Assembly (NCBI RefSeq): GCF_018070565.1
Contig: NZ_JAGPXL010000003.1
Coordinates: 124,001 to 188,000 of the forward strand
Direction of reading: 5' to 3'
DNA: 64,000 bases
From: Streptomyces sp. B93
GTDB lineage: Bacteria; Actinomycetota; Actinomycetes; Streptomycetales; Streptomycetaceae
The position numbers and the translations under genes are program-made. The notes beneath the pieces were generated by a model. That model did no database searches. It was not told the DNA's origin and saw nothing but the letters and a program-made list of their open reading frames with translations. The number at the start of each line of letters is the position of its first letter. Position 1 is the first letter of the stretch. Below are positions 40,872-50,371 of the stretch, piece by piece.

Positions 40872-42038
40872 ATGACGCGCGGGACCCCGTCCGACCCCCC
40901 GGGCACCGGGCCGCTCTGCCCGCGGGACGTCGCCGAGCGCGCGAGCCGGGAGGCGTGCGGCGTGCCGACGGACCTCCTGGAGGGCTATGTGGCGCTGCTC
41001 GCGGCGATCAGCACGGGCGGTGGGCTCGACGGTGAGGAGCGTCGGCGTCGGCGTGACATCGGCGCCCTCGCCGCGGAGCGGGACGTGCCGATGCGCGGGG
41101 TCGTCGACCTGTACCTCAGCGCGACGTGGATCGCCTGGCCGTCGCTGCCCGGGGTGCTGGCCGCCACCGGCGCGGACACGCTGCGCCGGATCGGCGAGGC
41201 GGTCTTCCACGCCGCCGACACGGCCATCACGGCGGTGGCGGAGGGCTACGAGGAGGCGCAGCGCTGGTCGCTGCGTCAGGAGGAGTCGTTCCGCCGCGAG
41301 TTCGTCGACGACCTCCTCGACGGGCGCCGTCTGGAGACGCTGGCGGGCCGGGCCGAGCGGTACGGGCTGCGGCTCGCGGGCAGCTATGTGGTGGTCGTGG
41401 CGGCGGGCGCCCAGCCGTTCGTCGACGGCGGCCCGGCGACCCGCCGTGTCGAGGCGGTCGTCGACGGGTCGCACACCAGCAGGGAGGTGCTGGTGACGAC
41501 GAAGGACGGGCTGCTGGTGTGTGTCGCACCGGACGCCGGTGACGCGGTCGAGGAGTTCGTCGGCCGGCTGCTGGAGACGCTGGGGCCGGACGGCGGCTGG
41601 CGGATCGGCGTCGGCCGTCCGCAGCGCGGCCCGGGTGGCGCCGTACGGTCGTTCGAGCAGGCCCGGCAGGCGCTGCGCATGGCCCAGCGTCTGGAACTGC
41701 CCGGCCAGGTGCACCTGGCCTCCGAACTCCTCGTCTACCAGGTGCTGATCCGGGACCGGGCCGCTCTGGCGGACCTCGTCGACGTGGTGCTGGAGCCGTT
41801 GCGGGCGGGCCGCATCCGCCCGGAGACGCTGCTGGACACCCTGTCGGCGTACTTCGCGGCGGGCCGGGTGGCGACGGCGGCGGCGCAGCAGCTGCACATC
41901 GGGGTCCGGACGGTGACCTACCGCCTCAACCGGGTCGAGGCGCTGACCGGTTACTCGGTGTACGACCCGCAGCAGGGCTTCACCCTGCAGGTGGCCGTGC
42001 TCGGGGCGCGGCTGCTCGGCTGGCCGGGCGATACGTGA
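40872..42038 (+). CDS. PucR-family transcriptional regulator (paralogue 2)
   Basis: This 388-residue regulator has an N-terminal helical region (about 20-160), a GGDEF-like middle (about 195-290; VLVTTKDGLLVCVAPDAGD) and a C-terminal PucR HTH (about 320-380; LSAYFAAGRVATAAAQQLHIG, RTVTYRLNRVEALTGYSV). It is divergent from the Mrp-like operon and similar to the regulator at 31548 on the other side. The palindrome at 40788 in the shared promoter region suggests autoregulation and control of mrp. AGGAGGGA precedes the ATG, somewhat far at about 12 bases. A perfect hairpin terminator follows immediately. Confidence 0.88.
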   Translation: MTRGTPSDPPGTGPLCPRDVAERASREACGVPTDLLEGYVALLAAISTGGGLDGEERRRRRDIGALAAERDVPMRGVVDLYLSATWIAWPSLPGVLAATGADTLRRIGEAVFHAADTAITAVAEGYEEAQRWSLRQEESFRREFVDDLLDGRRLETLAGRAERYGLRLAGSYVVVVAAGAQPFVDGGPATRRVEAVVDGSHTSREVLVTTKDGLLVCVAPDAGDAVEEFVGRLLETLGPDGGWRIGVGRPQRGPGGAVRSFEQARQALRMAQRLELPGQVHLASELLVYQVLIRDRAALADLVDVVLEPLRAGRIRPETLLDTLSAYFAAGRVATAAAQQLHIGVRTVTYRLNRVEALTGYSVYDPQQGFTLQVAVLGARLLGWPGDT

Positions 42039-42070
42039 CCGCTGTCCGCGGGACGCCCCGCGGACAGCGG
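42039..42070. terminator. bidirectional hairpin terminator
   Basis: A perfect 14-bp stem (42039-42052 with 42057-42070) and 4-base loop starts right after the PucR stop and serves the convergent GH9 gene too. Confidence 0.88.
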
Positions 42071-42081
42071 CCCCGTGTGCG

Positions 42082-44325
42082 CTACCCCTGGTCGGCGACG
42101 AAGGCCGCCACCCATGCCAGGGCGGCGTTCCAGTTGATGGTCAGCTCGTTGGTCGACCAGGACTGGATGTCGTCGATGTAGCAGAACTGGCCGACGCAGC
42201 CCTGGAGTTTCGACTGCGCGAGCGGGTCCTGGATGCTGGAGTTGGGGCCGCCCGAGAGGGTGCCGGCGGGCGGGCTCGGCAGGTTCGGGTCCAGCTGCCG
42301 GGCGTACCAGCGGCTGTGCTGGTTCTGGGCGCTGGCCTCGCCGTAGCCGGTGACGTAGGACAGGTTCAGCGCGTTGCGGCCGAGGACGTAGTCCATGGTC
42401 TGCACGGCCCCGTCGCGGTACTTGGCGGCGCCGGTGATGTCGTGGGCGGTGGCCATGACGACGGCGTTGTTGAGGACCTGGTGGTTGGAGCCCCAGTCGA
42501 AGACGTTGCCGTCGGGGGCGTAGGGCATGCCGTACGGCTGTGCCTCGAGGGTGGCGAGGTAGCGGTCGGCGCCCTTGACGACGGACCGGCGCACCTTGTC
42601 CCGGCCGGGGAGCCGGTTGGGCACGGTGGCGAGGTCCAGTCGGCCGGCGGCGGCGGTGCGGGCCCAGTCGAAGCCGGTGGGGCCGAAGATGTCGGCGGTG
42701 TGCACCGGCGAGTTCAGTACGTACCGCTCGAACTGCTTCTCACCGGTGGTGAGGTACAGCTGGGCGGCGGCCCAGTAGAACTCGTCGCTCACGTCGGTGT
42801 CGGGGTAGGCGCCGCCGCCGACGCCGTCGTCCGGGTCGGGCAGCAGGTCGGGGTGGGCGAGCGCGGCGCTCCAGGCGGTGCGGGCCGCGGTGAGCAGTTC
42901 GGCCGCGAACCGGCGGTCGTAGGGCTTGTAGAGGCGGGCGGCCTGGGCGGCCGAGGCGGCCAGGTTGAGGGTGGCCGTGGTGGTCGGCGGGTGCAGCTCG
43001 CGCTTCTGCGGGTCGGCGCTGGGCAGCAGCGGCAGACCGGTCCACGCCTCGTCGTGGATCTTGTGGTGGGCCATCCCGGCGAGCGCCTGCCCGTCCGGGA
43101 CCTGCATCTTCAGCATGAACTCCAGCTGCCAGCGGACCTCGTCGAGGAGGTCGGGCACCTTGTTGCCGCTCTCGGGGATGGCGAGGGAGCCGTCGCCGAA
43201 CTTCGCGGGCTGCCCGGTGCGGGCGTGCAGGGCGCGTTCGTAGGTGCTGAGCAGTTCCCAGACGGAGATGCCGCCGTTGACGACGTACTTGCCGTGGTCG
43301 CCGGCGTCGTACCAGCCGCCGGTGACGTCGAGCGTGTAGTCGCAGACGCCTGGCTGGCAGGGGACGTCGGCGTCGCCCTGGTTGGGTGCCTCGTTCAGGT
43401 GCCCGGCAGGGCGTCCGTAGCCGGGGCGCAGGTCGTCGCGTATCTCGATGCCGCTGCGCTGGGTGTAGTAGAACTTCACGGCGTCGAGCCGCAGTCGCTC
43501 GTACACACGCGCGTCGATGTCGAAGGGGCGGCTGGTCTCGCCGTCCGCGACCAGGGTGAGGCCCGTGCCCTTGGCCTTGTGGGCGCCGAAGTCGATGGAG
43601 TGGACGTTCTGCCCGGAGGACACGTCGGTGCCGCGGGGCATGGTCCAGCCGCGGGCGGCCACGGTCCCGTCGGCCCGCTTCAGCTGCCAGGGCAGCCGGG
43701 TGGTGGCGTCGGTGACCAGGGTGGCGTTCTTCGGCCCGGCGGGCAGGTAGGCGACCTGGTTGACGCGCACGCGCGGGCCGGTGTCGGGCTCGTACTGCTC
43801 CGGCGGCACCCCGCCCAGCAGGGAGACGTCGTCCGTGCAGAACCGCCAGGGCTCGGCACTGCCGCCGACCTGGAAGGCGACCTGGGCGCGGTCGGTGTCG
43901 ACGGGCGAGGTGAAGGTGTACGCGTAGGAGTTGCCGGAGACGCTGAGCTGCGGGCTCACCTCGAACCAGGTGTCGTAGGGCGCCTCGGACAGGCCGACGA
44001 TCGCCCGGACCACGTGCCCGTCGGGCACGCCGTCGGCGTAGAAGGAGAAGCGGTACGACTCCCCTTCCGTCAGGGTGATGTCGTTCTGGCCGACGGTGGC
44101 GTCCCAGCGGTTCTGGGTGCCGCCGGGCACGTCCGCGCACAGGCGGCCGTCGGACAGTCCGGCGGTGAGGTTGCTGGTGGTCCACCACGGGTCGAGGGTC
44201 GTGTCGAAGGTGCCGTTCCTGACCTGCTCGACCTCGTCGGCCCCGGCGGGGGCGGCGGGCAGGGCGGTGAGGCCCGCCGCCAGCAGGGCTGTCAGCGACA
44301 GCAGGGCGGTTCTGGGTCGTTTCAC
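42082..44325 (-). CDS. secreted GH9 endoglucanase with CBM4/9-type module
   Basis: The 747-residue protein has a signal peptide (about 1-30), a CBM4/9-like beta-sandwich (about 32-170; [26 protein letters not shown]), an Ig-like CelD N-terminal domain (about 185-270; [19 protein letters not shown]) and a GH9 catalytic domain (about 275-740). Catalytic parts are [17 protein letters not shown] (base Asp), [13 protein letters not shown] and the late [13 protein letters not shown] with the acid Glu. It should cleave beta-1,4-glucan outside the cell. The GTG at 44325 has AGGAG eight bases upstream, and the signal peptide follows. A CebR box and a good promoter precede it, which supports induction by cello-oligosaccharides. 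Confidence 0.92.
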   Translation of the reverse strand: MKRPRTALLSLTALLAAGLTALPAAPAGADEVEQVRNGTFDTTLDPWWTTSNLTAGLSDGRLCADVPGGTQNRWDATVGQNDITLTEGESYRFSFYADGVPDGHVVRAIVGLSEAPYDTWFEVSPQLSVSGNSYAYTFTSPVDTDRAQVAFQVGGSAEPWRFCTDDVSLLGGVPPEQYEPDTGPRVRVNQVAYLPAGPKNATLVTDATTRLPWQLKRADGTVAARGWTMPRGTDVSSGQNVHSIDFGAHKAKGTGLTLVADGETSRPFDIDARVYERLRLDAVKFYYTQRSGIEIRDDLRPGYGRPAGHLNEAPNQGDADVPCQPGVCDYTLDVTGGWYDAGDHGKYVVNGGISVWELLSTYERALHARTGQPAKFGDGSLAIPESGNKVPDLLDEVRWQLEFMLKMQVPDGQALAGMAHHKIHDEAWTGLPLLPSADPQKRELHPPTTTATLNLAASAAQAARLYKPYDRRFAAELLTAARTAWSAALAHPDLLPDPDDGVGGGAYPDTDVSDEFYWAAAQLYLTTGEKQFERYVLNSPVHTADIFGPTGFDWARTAAAGRLDLATVPNRLPGRDKVRRSVVKGADRYLATLEAQPYGMPYAPDGNVFDWGSNHQVLNNAVVMATAHDITGAAKYRDGAVQTMDYVLGRNALNLSYVTGYGEASAQNQHSRWYARQLDPNLPSPPAGTLSGGPNSSIQDPLAQSKLQGCVGQFCYIDDIQSWSTNELTINWNAALAWVAAFVADQG

Positions 44326-44363
44326 GTCTGGGCTCCTGGAAGGGAGGTGCGGGTGACGCTCCA

Positions 44364-44377
44364 TGGGAGCGCTCCCA
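44364..44377. promoter_or_regulatory. CebR box (cellulose-utilisation repressor operator)
   Basis: TGGGAGCGCTCCCA is the perfect 14-bp palindrome known as the CebR operator in Streptomyces. It lies 38 bases before the GH9 start and just downstream of the expected transcription start. Confidence 0.92.
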
Positions 44378-44393
44378 GATGCGGACGGAGGCC

Positions 44394-44422
44394 ATGGTTG
44401 TTGGAGTCATGACACCCGTCAA
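44394..44422 (-). promoter_or_regulatory. promoter of the GH9 gene
   Basis: On the minus strand TTGACG (44422-44417), a 17-base spacer and AACCAT (44399-44394) fit a housekeeping promoter. The start point would be near 44387, just before the CebR box. Confidence 0.55.
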
Positions 44423-44575
44423 CGGTCCGGACGGGACGGTTTTCCCGAACGGGAGGCATGTCGGTGCCGGATTAGTGGGCACCCGGGCTAACCGACCGGC
44501 CCGGAGCAAAAGCACTAGTCTGGAACTCAGGCAACACAGTTGTTCACTGTGAGTGGACGCGATGGAGTGGCGACG

Positions 44576-46951
44576 ATGAGCCCGGATCACTCGTTCGACG
44601 AGGCCTCGACGGCCCGGGCTGCCCTGGACGGCGACGGCACCCTCACCGAGTGGAACGAGGGCGCCCGGGCGCTGCTGGGCTGGACGGCGGCGGAGGTGCT
44701 GGGCCGCCCGGCGGCGGAACTGGTGGCCGACGGCGGGCTGGCTCCGGTCGCCGGACTGGGCGGCGACCGGCTCGGCGGCACCCTCACACTGCGTCACCGG
44801 GACGGCCGCACCCTCCCCGTCTGGCTCCTCGCCCATCCCCGCGCCGACGGCTGGCTGGTGGTCAGCCCGCGGCACACCGGGCCCCTGGCACCGGGCGACC
44901 CGCTGAACCACGTCGACCTCATCCAGTCGCCCTGCGCCATGGCCATCCACGACGACCAGCTGCGGCTGCGCCGGGCCAACCAGGCCATGACCGACGTCCT
45001 CGGCCTGCCCGAGGAGCGGCTGCGCGGCCTGCGCCCGACGGAGATGAGCGACCTGCCGCACACCCACGAGCTGGAACAGCACATGCTCCAGGTCCTCGCC
45101 TCCGGCCACGGCACCCACGTACGGACCTACGTACCCGTCGGCGCCGACCGCAAGATCGACGCCTGGCTGGCCCGGATGGCCCCGATCACGGATGCCGGGG
45201 GCCGGGTGCTGGGTGTGAGCGTCGCCGCGCACGACTTCACCGAGCAGTACCTGGCCCGCGAGCGGCTCCAGCTGGTCAACGAGGCCAGCGTCCGCATCGG
45301 CACCACCCTCGACGTCACCCGCACGGCGCAGGAGCTGACGGACGTGTGCGTGCCCGCCCTCGCCGACTTCGTCAGCGTCGACCTGCTGGACCCCGCCGAC
45401 GGCGGCGACCCCCCGGCCCGGCTCACCCCACCCGTCACGCTGCGCCGCAGCGCCCACCGGTCGGTGCACGCGGGCACCCCCGAGGCCCTGGTCAAACCCG
45501 GCGACACCGACTCCTACCCCGCCGAGTCCCCGCAGGCCAAGTCGCTGCTCACCGGCCGCACGATCATCGCCACACTCCCGGACCGGGACCTCGACGAGTG
45601 GCTCTCCCGGGACCGCCCCCGCCGCGACCGGGCGCTGGAGTACGGCGTGCGCGCCGGCATGTCCGTGCCGATCCGGGCCCGCGGCACCACCCTCGGCGTC
45701 GCCGTCTTCGCCCGCTACCGGCGGCCCGACTCCTTCACCGCCGACGACGCGCTGCTCGCCGAGGAGATCACCGCGCGCGCCGCCGTCTGCATCGACAACG
45801 CCCGCCGCTACTCCCGCGAACGCGAGACCGCGCTCGCCCTCCAGCGCAGCCTGCTCCCGCGCACCCTGGCGCACACCGCCGCGGTGGCGGCCGCCTCCCG
45901 CTATCTGCCCGCGGCGCGCGCCGGGGTGGGCGGCGACTGGTTCGACGTGATCCCGCTGTCCGGGATGCGGGTCGCCCTGGTCGTCGGCGACGTCGTCGGG
46001 CACGGCGTGCAGGCCTCCGCCACCATGGGCCGGCTGCGCACCGCGGTGCGCACCCTCGCCGACATCGACCTGGCCCCCGAGGAACTCCTCACCCACCTGG
46101 ACGACCTGGTGGTACGGCTCTCGGAGGAGACCGGCGGCGGCGACGGCAGCCCCGAGGTCGGCGCGACCTGTCTCTACGCCGTGTACGACCCGGTGTCACG
46201 GCGGTGCACGATGGCCCGCGCCGGGCACCCGCCGCCCATGCTCGTCGCGCCCGGCGGTGAGCCCAAGGAGATCGAACTGCCCGCCGGGCCACCGCTGGGC
46301 CTGGGCGGCCTGCCGTTCGAGGCGGCCGAACTGTCCCTCGCCGAGGGCACGCTGCTCGCCTTCTTCACCAACGGGCTGATCGAGTCCCACACCCGCGACG
46401 AGGACACCGCGCGCCGCATGCTGCTTCAGACGCTGGCCCGGGATGGCGGGCCCGGCGACGGCTCGCTGGAGCAGACCTGCGACCGGGTGCTGCACACCCT
46501 GCTGCCCAAGGACGACACCGCCTGCGACGACGTGGCCCTGCTGCTGGCGCGCACCCGGGGCCTGCCCGCCTCCCAGGTCGCCACCTGGGACGTCCCGGCC
46601 GACCCGGCGCTGGTGGCCCCGATCCGCAAGCAGGTCCTCGACCAGCTCGGCGACTGGGGACTCAGCGAGGCGTCCTTCACCACCGAGCTGGTGGTCAGCG
46701 AGCTGGTCACCAACGCCATCCGCTACGGCGCCCCGCCGATCCGGCTGCGCCTCATCCACGACGAGACCACGCTGATCTGCGAGGTCTCCGACACCAGCCA
46801 CACCGCCCCGCACCTGCGCCGGGCCAAGACCTGGGACGAGGGCGGCCGCGGGCTGCTCCTGGTCGCCCAGCTCACCCAGCGCTGGGGCAGCCGCCACACC
46901 ACCGAGGGCAAGACCATCTGGGCGGAACTGACGCTGCTGGAGGACGAGTGA
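44576..46951 (+). CDS. SpoIIE-family PP2C phosphatase with PAS, GAF and RsbW-like kinase domains
   Basis: The 791-residue protein has two PAS domains (about 10-95 and 115-230), a GAF domain (about 245-420), a SpoIIE/PP2C phosphatase (about 440-640; VGGDWFDVIPLSGMRVAL, GDVVGHG, DDVALLLARTRG) and a GHKL ATPase (about 655-785; TTELVVSELVTNAIRYG, EGGRGLLLVAQL). In the PP2C motif where the other two phosphatases of this window have TDGL it reads TNGLIES, so a probable metal-binding Asp is Asn. The ATG at 44576 has GGAG eight bases upstream; a longer frame from 44540 starts with TTG. It overlaps the start of a broken lipoprotein gene as TGATG. Confidence 0.87.
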   Translation: MSPDHSFDEASTARAALDGDGTLTEWNEGARALLGWTAAEVLGRPAAELVADGGLAPVAGLGGDRLGGTLTLRHRDGRTLPVWLLAHPRADGWLVVSPRHTGPLAPGDPLNHVDLIQSPCAMAIHDDQLRLRRANQAMTDVLGLPEERLRGLRPTEMSDLPHTHELEQHMLQVLASGHGTHVRTYVPVGADRKIDAWLARMAPITDAGGRVLGVSVAAHDFTEQYLARERLQLVNEASVRIGTTLDVTRTAQELTDVCVPALADFVSVDLLDPADGGDPPARLTPPVTLRRSAHRSVHAGTPEALVKPGDTDSYPAESPQAKSLLTGRTIIATLPDRDLDEWLSRDRPRRDRALEYGVRAGMSVPIRARGTTLGVAVFARYRRPDSFTADDALLAEEITARAAVCIDNARRYSRERETALALQRSLLPRTLAHTAAVAAASRYLPAARAGVGGDWFDVIPLSGMRVALVVGDVVGHGVQASATMGRLRTAVRTLADIDLAPEELLTHLDDLVVRLSEETGGGDGSPEVGATCLYAVYDPVSRRCTMARAGHPPPMLVAPGGEPKEIELPAGPPLGLGGLPFEAAELSLAEGTLLAFFTNGLIESHTRDEDTARRMLLQTLARDGGPGDGSLEQTCDRVLHTLLPKDDTACDDVALLLARTRGLPASQVATWDVPADPALVAPIRKQVLDQLGDWGLSEASFTTELVVSELVTNAIRYGAPPIRLRLIHDETTLICEVSDTSHTAPHLRRAKTWDEGGRGLLLVAQLTQRWGSRHTTEGKTIWAELTLLEDE

Positions 46952-47558
46952 TGTCACCGGCCGGGGACCCAGGAGCGTCCTGGGTGCCGTGGGCGCCCTC
47001 ACCGTCCTGGCGCTGCTGACCGGCTGCGGCGGGCCGGTCGAGGGCACCCCGGACACCCCGGCGCCGCGGCAGCCGCGCCCGGCGGAACCGGCGCCCGACC
47101 CACGCCGATGAGCGCCGAGGGGGCCACGTCCGCCTCCGGCTCCACCCGGTGCCGTACACCCGAGCTGCGTGCGTCGGTGGACCGTGTCTCCCCCCGCGCC
47201 GGGCAGCGGAACCACCCGATCGTCCTGACCAACGCCTCCACGCGCACCTGCACGCTGTACGGCTGTCCGGGCGCCGCCTTCGTCGACGCCGCGGGCGAGC
47301 GGCTGGGCCCCGACCCGCGGCGGCCGCCGGAGCGTCCGGCCACCGTGCGGCCGGCGCCTGGCGAGCGCGCCTGGGCGGGCCTGAGCTTCGCGCCCGGAGA
47401 TCAGCGGCGCCGACACGGCCACCCCGGCCGCGCTGCCGGTCACCCCGCCGGACGAGTACACGCCGCTGCGGATGGTGTGGACGGCCGGTCCCGTACCGGT
47501 GTCCGGGAACGCCTCCGGGGTGCATCTGACAGTGGTCCGGCCCGGCCCCGCGGGCTGA
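46951..47558 (+). pseudogene. frameshifted DUF4232-type lipoprotein gene
   Basis: Pieces of one lipoprotein gene lie in different frames. A hydrophobic signal with lipobox (VGALTVLALLTGCGG, 46989-47033) is in one frame, which stops at 47109-47111. The ATG at 46951, which should start it, is in another frame. The DUF4232 part begins in a third frame (CRTPELRASVDRVSP, NHPIVLTNASTRTCTLYGCP, near 47150-47390) and its end continues only in the first frame (GADTATPAALPVTPPDEYTP, 47400-47558, with stop). At least two to three shifts are needed, so it is a pseudogene or a site of sequencing errors. The intact protein would be a membrane-anchored DUF4232 protein of about 200 residues. Confidence 0.75.
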
Positions 47559-47572
47559 CCGGCCACGAGGGC

Positions 47573-48487
47573 TCAGCGCGACGCGGCGGCCCGGTAGGCG
47601 CCGGGCGGCACGCCGAACCGCTCCCGGAACACCCGGTTGAAGTGGAACGGGCTCACGAAGCCGGAAGCGGCGGCGACCCGCTCCACGGACAGGTCGGTGC
47701 TCTCCAGCAGCCGTGCGGCATGCCGCAGCCGCGCCTCGCGCAGCGCCCGCATCGGCGACCGACCGGTCTGCCGGGTGAACAGGTGCGCGAACCGGGAGGG
47801 CGAGAGGGCGACCCCTTCCGCGAGGGAGCGGACGCTGTGCGGGGCGCCGGGGTCGGCGGCGATGACGGCCTGCGCCTGCCGCACCCGGGGGTCGGTGCCC
47901 GGTGGCGGCGGTGCGGTGCGGGCGGTGGCGGCGGCGAGCACGACGGCCTCCCCCAGCGATCCGAGGGCGAGTTCCCGGGCGGCGGTACCGTGCGCGACGG
48001 CGACCAGATCGCCGTCGGGTCCCGGGTCGGGCGGGAGACCGGTGCCGGTCCACCGGGCGTCGGCCCGCATGCGCCGCAGCGCGGCCTCGATACGGCCGTG
48101 CAGCGCGCCGGGCACCGGAGTGACCGCGTACATCCCGTCGTCCCCCACGGCGTACGGCCGCAGCCAGGTCAGCCAGCCCGCGCGGGCCTGGCAGTGCGCC
48201 CACCAGAACCGCCAGCGGTCCGCGCCCGGGGCCACGCCGTACCGCTGGCGGACCCCCGGCGCGAGCACCACCAGGTCGCCCGCGCCCGCCCGTGCCTCGG
48301 CCGAGCCCTGGCGGATGTGTCCGAGGCCGTGGGTGGTCCAGGTGAACAGCCAACTGGCGGAGCCGTCGGGCCGGTCGACACGGTATCCGGCAGGCTGGTC
48401 GAAACAGCCGGCCACCAGCAGGCCGGGCGGCGGTGAGGGGTCGCCGGGCGCAGCAGCCACGGGCAGGTCGTCAGCGTTCCGGGACAT
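47573..48487 (-). CDS. AraC-family transcriptional regulator
   Basis: The 304-residue protein has an N-terminal cupin-like sensor (about 25-170; SWLFTWTTHGLGHIRQG, GDLVVLAPGVRQRYG) and two C-terminal HTH motifs (about 205-300; VRSLAEGVALSPSRFAHLF, VERVAAASGFVSPFHFNRVF, RFGVPPGAYR). This arrangement resembles sugar-responsive AraC regulators. It is divergent from the PhyH dioxygenase gene with 63 bases between starts, so that gene is the likely target. The ATG at 48487 has GGAG eight bases upstream; a slightly earlier start is possible. Confidence 0.9.
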   Translation of the reverse strand: MSRNADDLPVAAAPGDPSPPPGLLVAGCFDQPAGYRVDRPDGSASWLFTWTTHGLGHIRQGSAEARAGAGDLVVLAPGVRQRYGVAPGADRWRFWWAHCQARAGWLTWLRPYAVGDDGMYAVTPVPGALHGRIEAALRRMRADARWTGTGLPPDPGPDGDLVAVAHGTAARELALGSLGEAVVLAAATARTAPPPPGTDPRVRQAQAVIAADPGAPHSVRSLAEGVALSPSRFAHLFTRQTGRSPMRALREARLRHAARLLESTDLSVERVAAASGFVSPFHFNRVFRERFGVPPGAYRAAASR

Positions 48488-48550
48488 CCTGCGCACTCCC
48501 CTCCGCGCCTAGCGTGAGAGCCGAACGGTCCCGGACCGAGGAGGACGGAC

Positions 48551-49381
48551 ATGACAGCCACGGGCATCGGCGCCGCCGGTTCGGCCCCCATCCTGCCCGA
48601 ACCGGCGCTCGCCCGGTACGAGGAGGACGGCTTCACGGTCGTACGCGCCCTGTTCACGAGGGGCGAGATCGACGCCCTGTGCGCGGAGTTCGAGTCCCTG
48701 CATTCGGCGGGGCGGCCGGTTCCGGGCCACTTCGAGCCGCGTCCCGGGCCCTCGGCGGACCCGTTGGCGGCCTACCCCAGGGTGATGCACCCGCACGAGA
48801 TCAGCGACCGGGCGCGGCGGGTGCTGCTGGCCCCCCGGCTGCGGGCGGTGCTGGAGGTCCTGCTGGGCGAGGAGGTGCTGGCCGCCCAGAGCATGTTCTA
48901 CTTCAAGCCGCCGGGCGCCCGGGGCCAGGCCCTGCACCAGGACAACTTCTACCTGCGGGTGGAGCCGGGCACCTGTGTCGCCGCCTGGATCGCCTGTGAT
49001 GTCATCGACCGCGCCAACGGCGGTCTGGAGGTCGTCCCCGGCACCCACCGCATGGACCTGTTCTGCCCCGAGCAGGCCGACGCGGAGGTCTCCTTCGCCC
49101 GCGAGTACGTCCCGCCACCGCCGGGCCTGTCCCCCGTGCCCGTCGACATGTCCCCCGGCGACGTCCTCTTCTTCAACGGCAGCCTGGTCCACGGCTCCCA
49201 GCCCAACCACACCGCCGACCGCTTCCGCCGCTCCTTCATCGGCCACTACGTGGGCCGGTCGGCGCAGCGCATCGGGTCGTACTACCGGACGGTGTCGATG
49301 AGCGGGGAGCGGGTGGTGCTGGGCGAGAGCGAGGGGGCGGGGCCGTGCGGGACGGAGTTCGGCGAGCCCGGTCCCCATTGA
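48551..49381 (+). CDS. phytanoyl-CoA dioxygenase (PhyH) family oxygenase
   Basis: The 276-residue protein is an Fe(II)/2-oxoglutarate oxygenase of the PhyH family. It begins LARYEEDGFTVVRALFTRGEI, has the iron motif ALHQDNFYL (His-x-Asp near residues 126-128), ACDVIDRANGGLEVVPGTHR, and the distal FFNGSLVHGSQPNHTADRFRRS with His and the 2OG-binding Arg. All ligands are present. The reaction is hydroxylation of an unidentified substrate in the cytoplasm. It is divergent from an AraC regulator. The ATG follows GAGGAGG. Confidence 0.9.
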   Translation: MTATGIGAAGSAPILPEPALARYEEDGFTVVRALFTRGEIDALCAEFESLHSAGRPVPGHFEPRPGPSADPLAAYPRVMHPHEISDRARRVLLAPRLRAVLEVLLGEEVLAAQSMFYFKPPGARGQALHQDNFYLRVEPGTCVAAWIACDVIDRANGGLEVVPGTHRMDLFCPEQADAEVSFAREYVPPPPGLSPVPVDMSPGDVLFFNGSLVHGSQPNHTADRFRRSFIGHYVGRSAQRIGSYYRTVSMSGERVVLGESEGAGPCGTEFGEPGPH

Positions 49382-49504
49382 CCCCGGCGCGTTGCTGCCC
49401 CCAGGTGACCGGGCGGCGTGGGAGCGGGCCGGGCCGTCGGGGGGACCGCATGCTCGGCACAGGTGACCGGCGTCCGGCCGGTCGTGCCGTACGGGAGGAA
49501 CGCG

Positions 49505-50371
49505 GTGGCGACACGTTCGACCATGCGCTCGGTGGTCCGGATCCTGACGGCGGCCGCCGTCCTGACCCTGGCTCTCGGCGGGCCCGCCGAGGGCCGTCCG
49601 CTGCCGGAGGGGGCACCGGCCGCCGAGCCCCCGGCGACGCTGTGCGCCCCGGCCGGGACCCTGCGCGGTACCGGTGGCCAGCGCGCCACGGTCAGTCTGT
49701 GCGCGGGCAGCGGCACACCGAGCCTGGCCGTGTCGGCACCGGCGGCCTGTCACCGGCCCGGCGGGGCCGTCGGTGACGGCTGTCTCACCTCCGGGAGCTG
49801 GACGGCGCGGCGGGACGGCGAGGTCGTCGCCTCCGGGACGCTGCCGGGGTCGGCGGCGTACCCGGGACCCGGGACGTACGACGTCGAGGCCGAGGTGCGG
49901 GTGCGCTCCGCGTCCGGTGACGTCGATCTGAGCGGCACGGTCCGTGCCTCGCTGACGCTGACCGCGCCGAAGGCGGCGCCCACCCACCGCGTGGAGGTGA
50001 CGGGCGGGCCGCTGCGGCCGGGGACGACCACCTCGTTGACGTACACCCTGCACCGCGACAGCGACGAGGGCGACGGCAGTGCCCGGTTCGGGCTCATCGG
50101 GGAGGAGGACAGCGGGGTGCGGCTGGCCACCGACGACGCGCGGTGCGTCAATCCGCTGATCGGCCGTCACCCCTCCGACACCCGGCTGGCGCACGCCGTG
50201 GACTGCGCCCTCACCGACCTCCAGCCCGGCCGCCCGGCGACCGTGACCGTCCGGGTGACGCTGGACGCGCGCTGCTCCACGGTCGTCTCCAAGCTGGGCT
50301 ACTGGATGCCGCGTGGGCAGGCCCTCTACACCGGCGGCATGCTCGAGGGGCCGACCGTGGGATGCGCCTAG
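49505..50371 (+). CDS. secreted protein of unknown function
   Basis: A 288-residue protein with a signal peptide (about 7-33; VVRILTAAAVLTLALGG, then AEG) and an all-beta, Cys-containing sequence suggesting two Ig-like modules (about 95-165, GTYDVEAEVRVRSASGDVDL; about 170-285, HRVEVTGGPLRPGTTTSLTY, PATVTVRVTLDARC). No LPXTG motif and no catalytic motif are seen. The GTG at 49505 has GGGAGG five bases upstream, and an ATG six codons later is possible. It is separated by 123 bases from the PhyH gene and its stop overlaps the convergent lipase stop by four bases. Function unknown. Confidence 0.65.
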   Translation: MATRSTMRSVVRILTAAAVLTLALGGPAEGRPLPEGAPAAEPPATLCAPAGTLRGTGGQRATVSLCAGSGTPSLAVSAPAACHRPGGAVGDGCLTSGSWTARRDGEVVASGTLPGSAAYPGPGTYDVEAEVRVRSASGDVDLSGTVRASLTLTAPKAAPTHRVEVTGGPLRPGTTTSLTYTLHRDSDEGDGSARFGLIGEEDSGVRLATDDARCVNPLIGRHPSDTRLAHAVDCALTDLQPGRPATVTVRVTLDARCSTVVSKLGYWMPRGQALYTGGMLEGPTVGCA

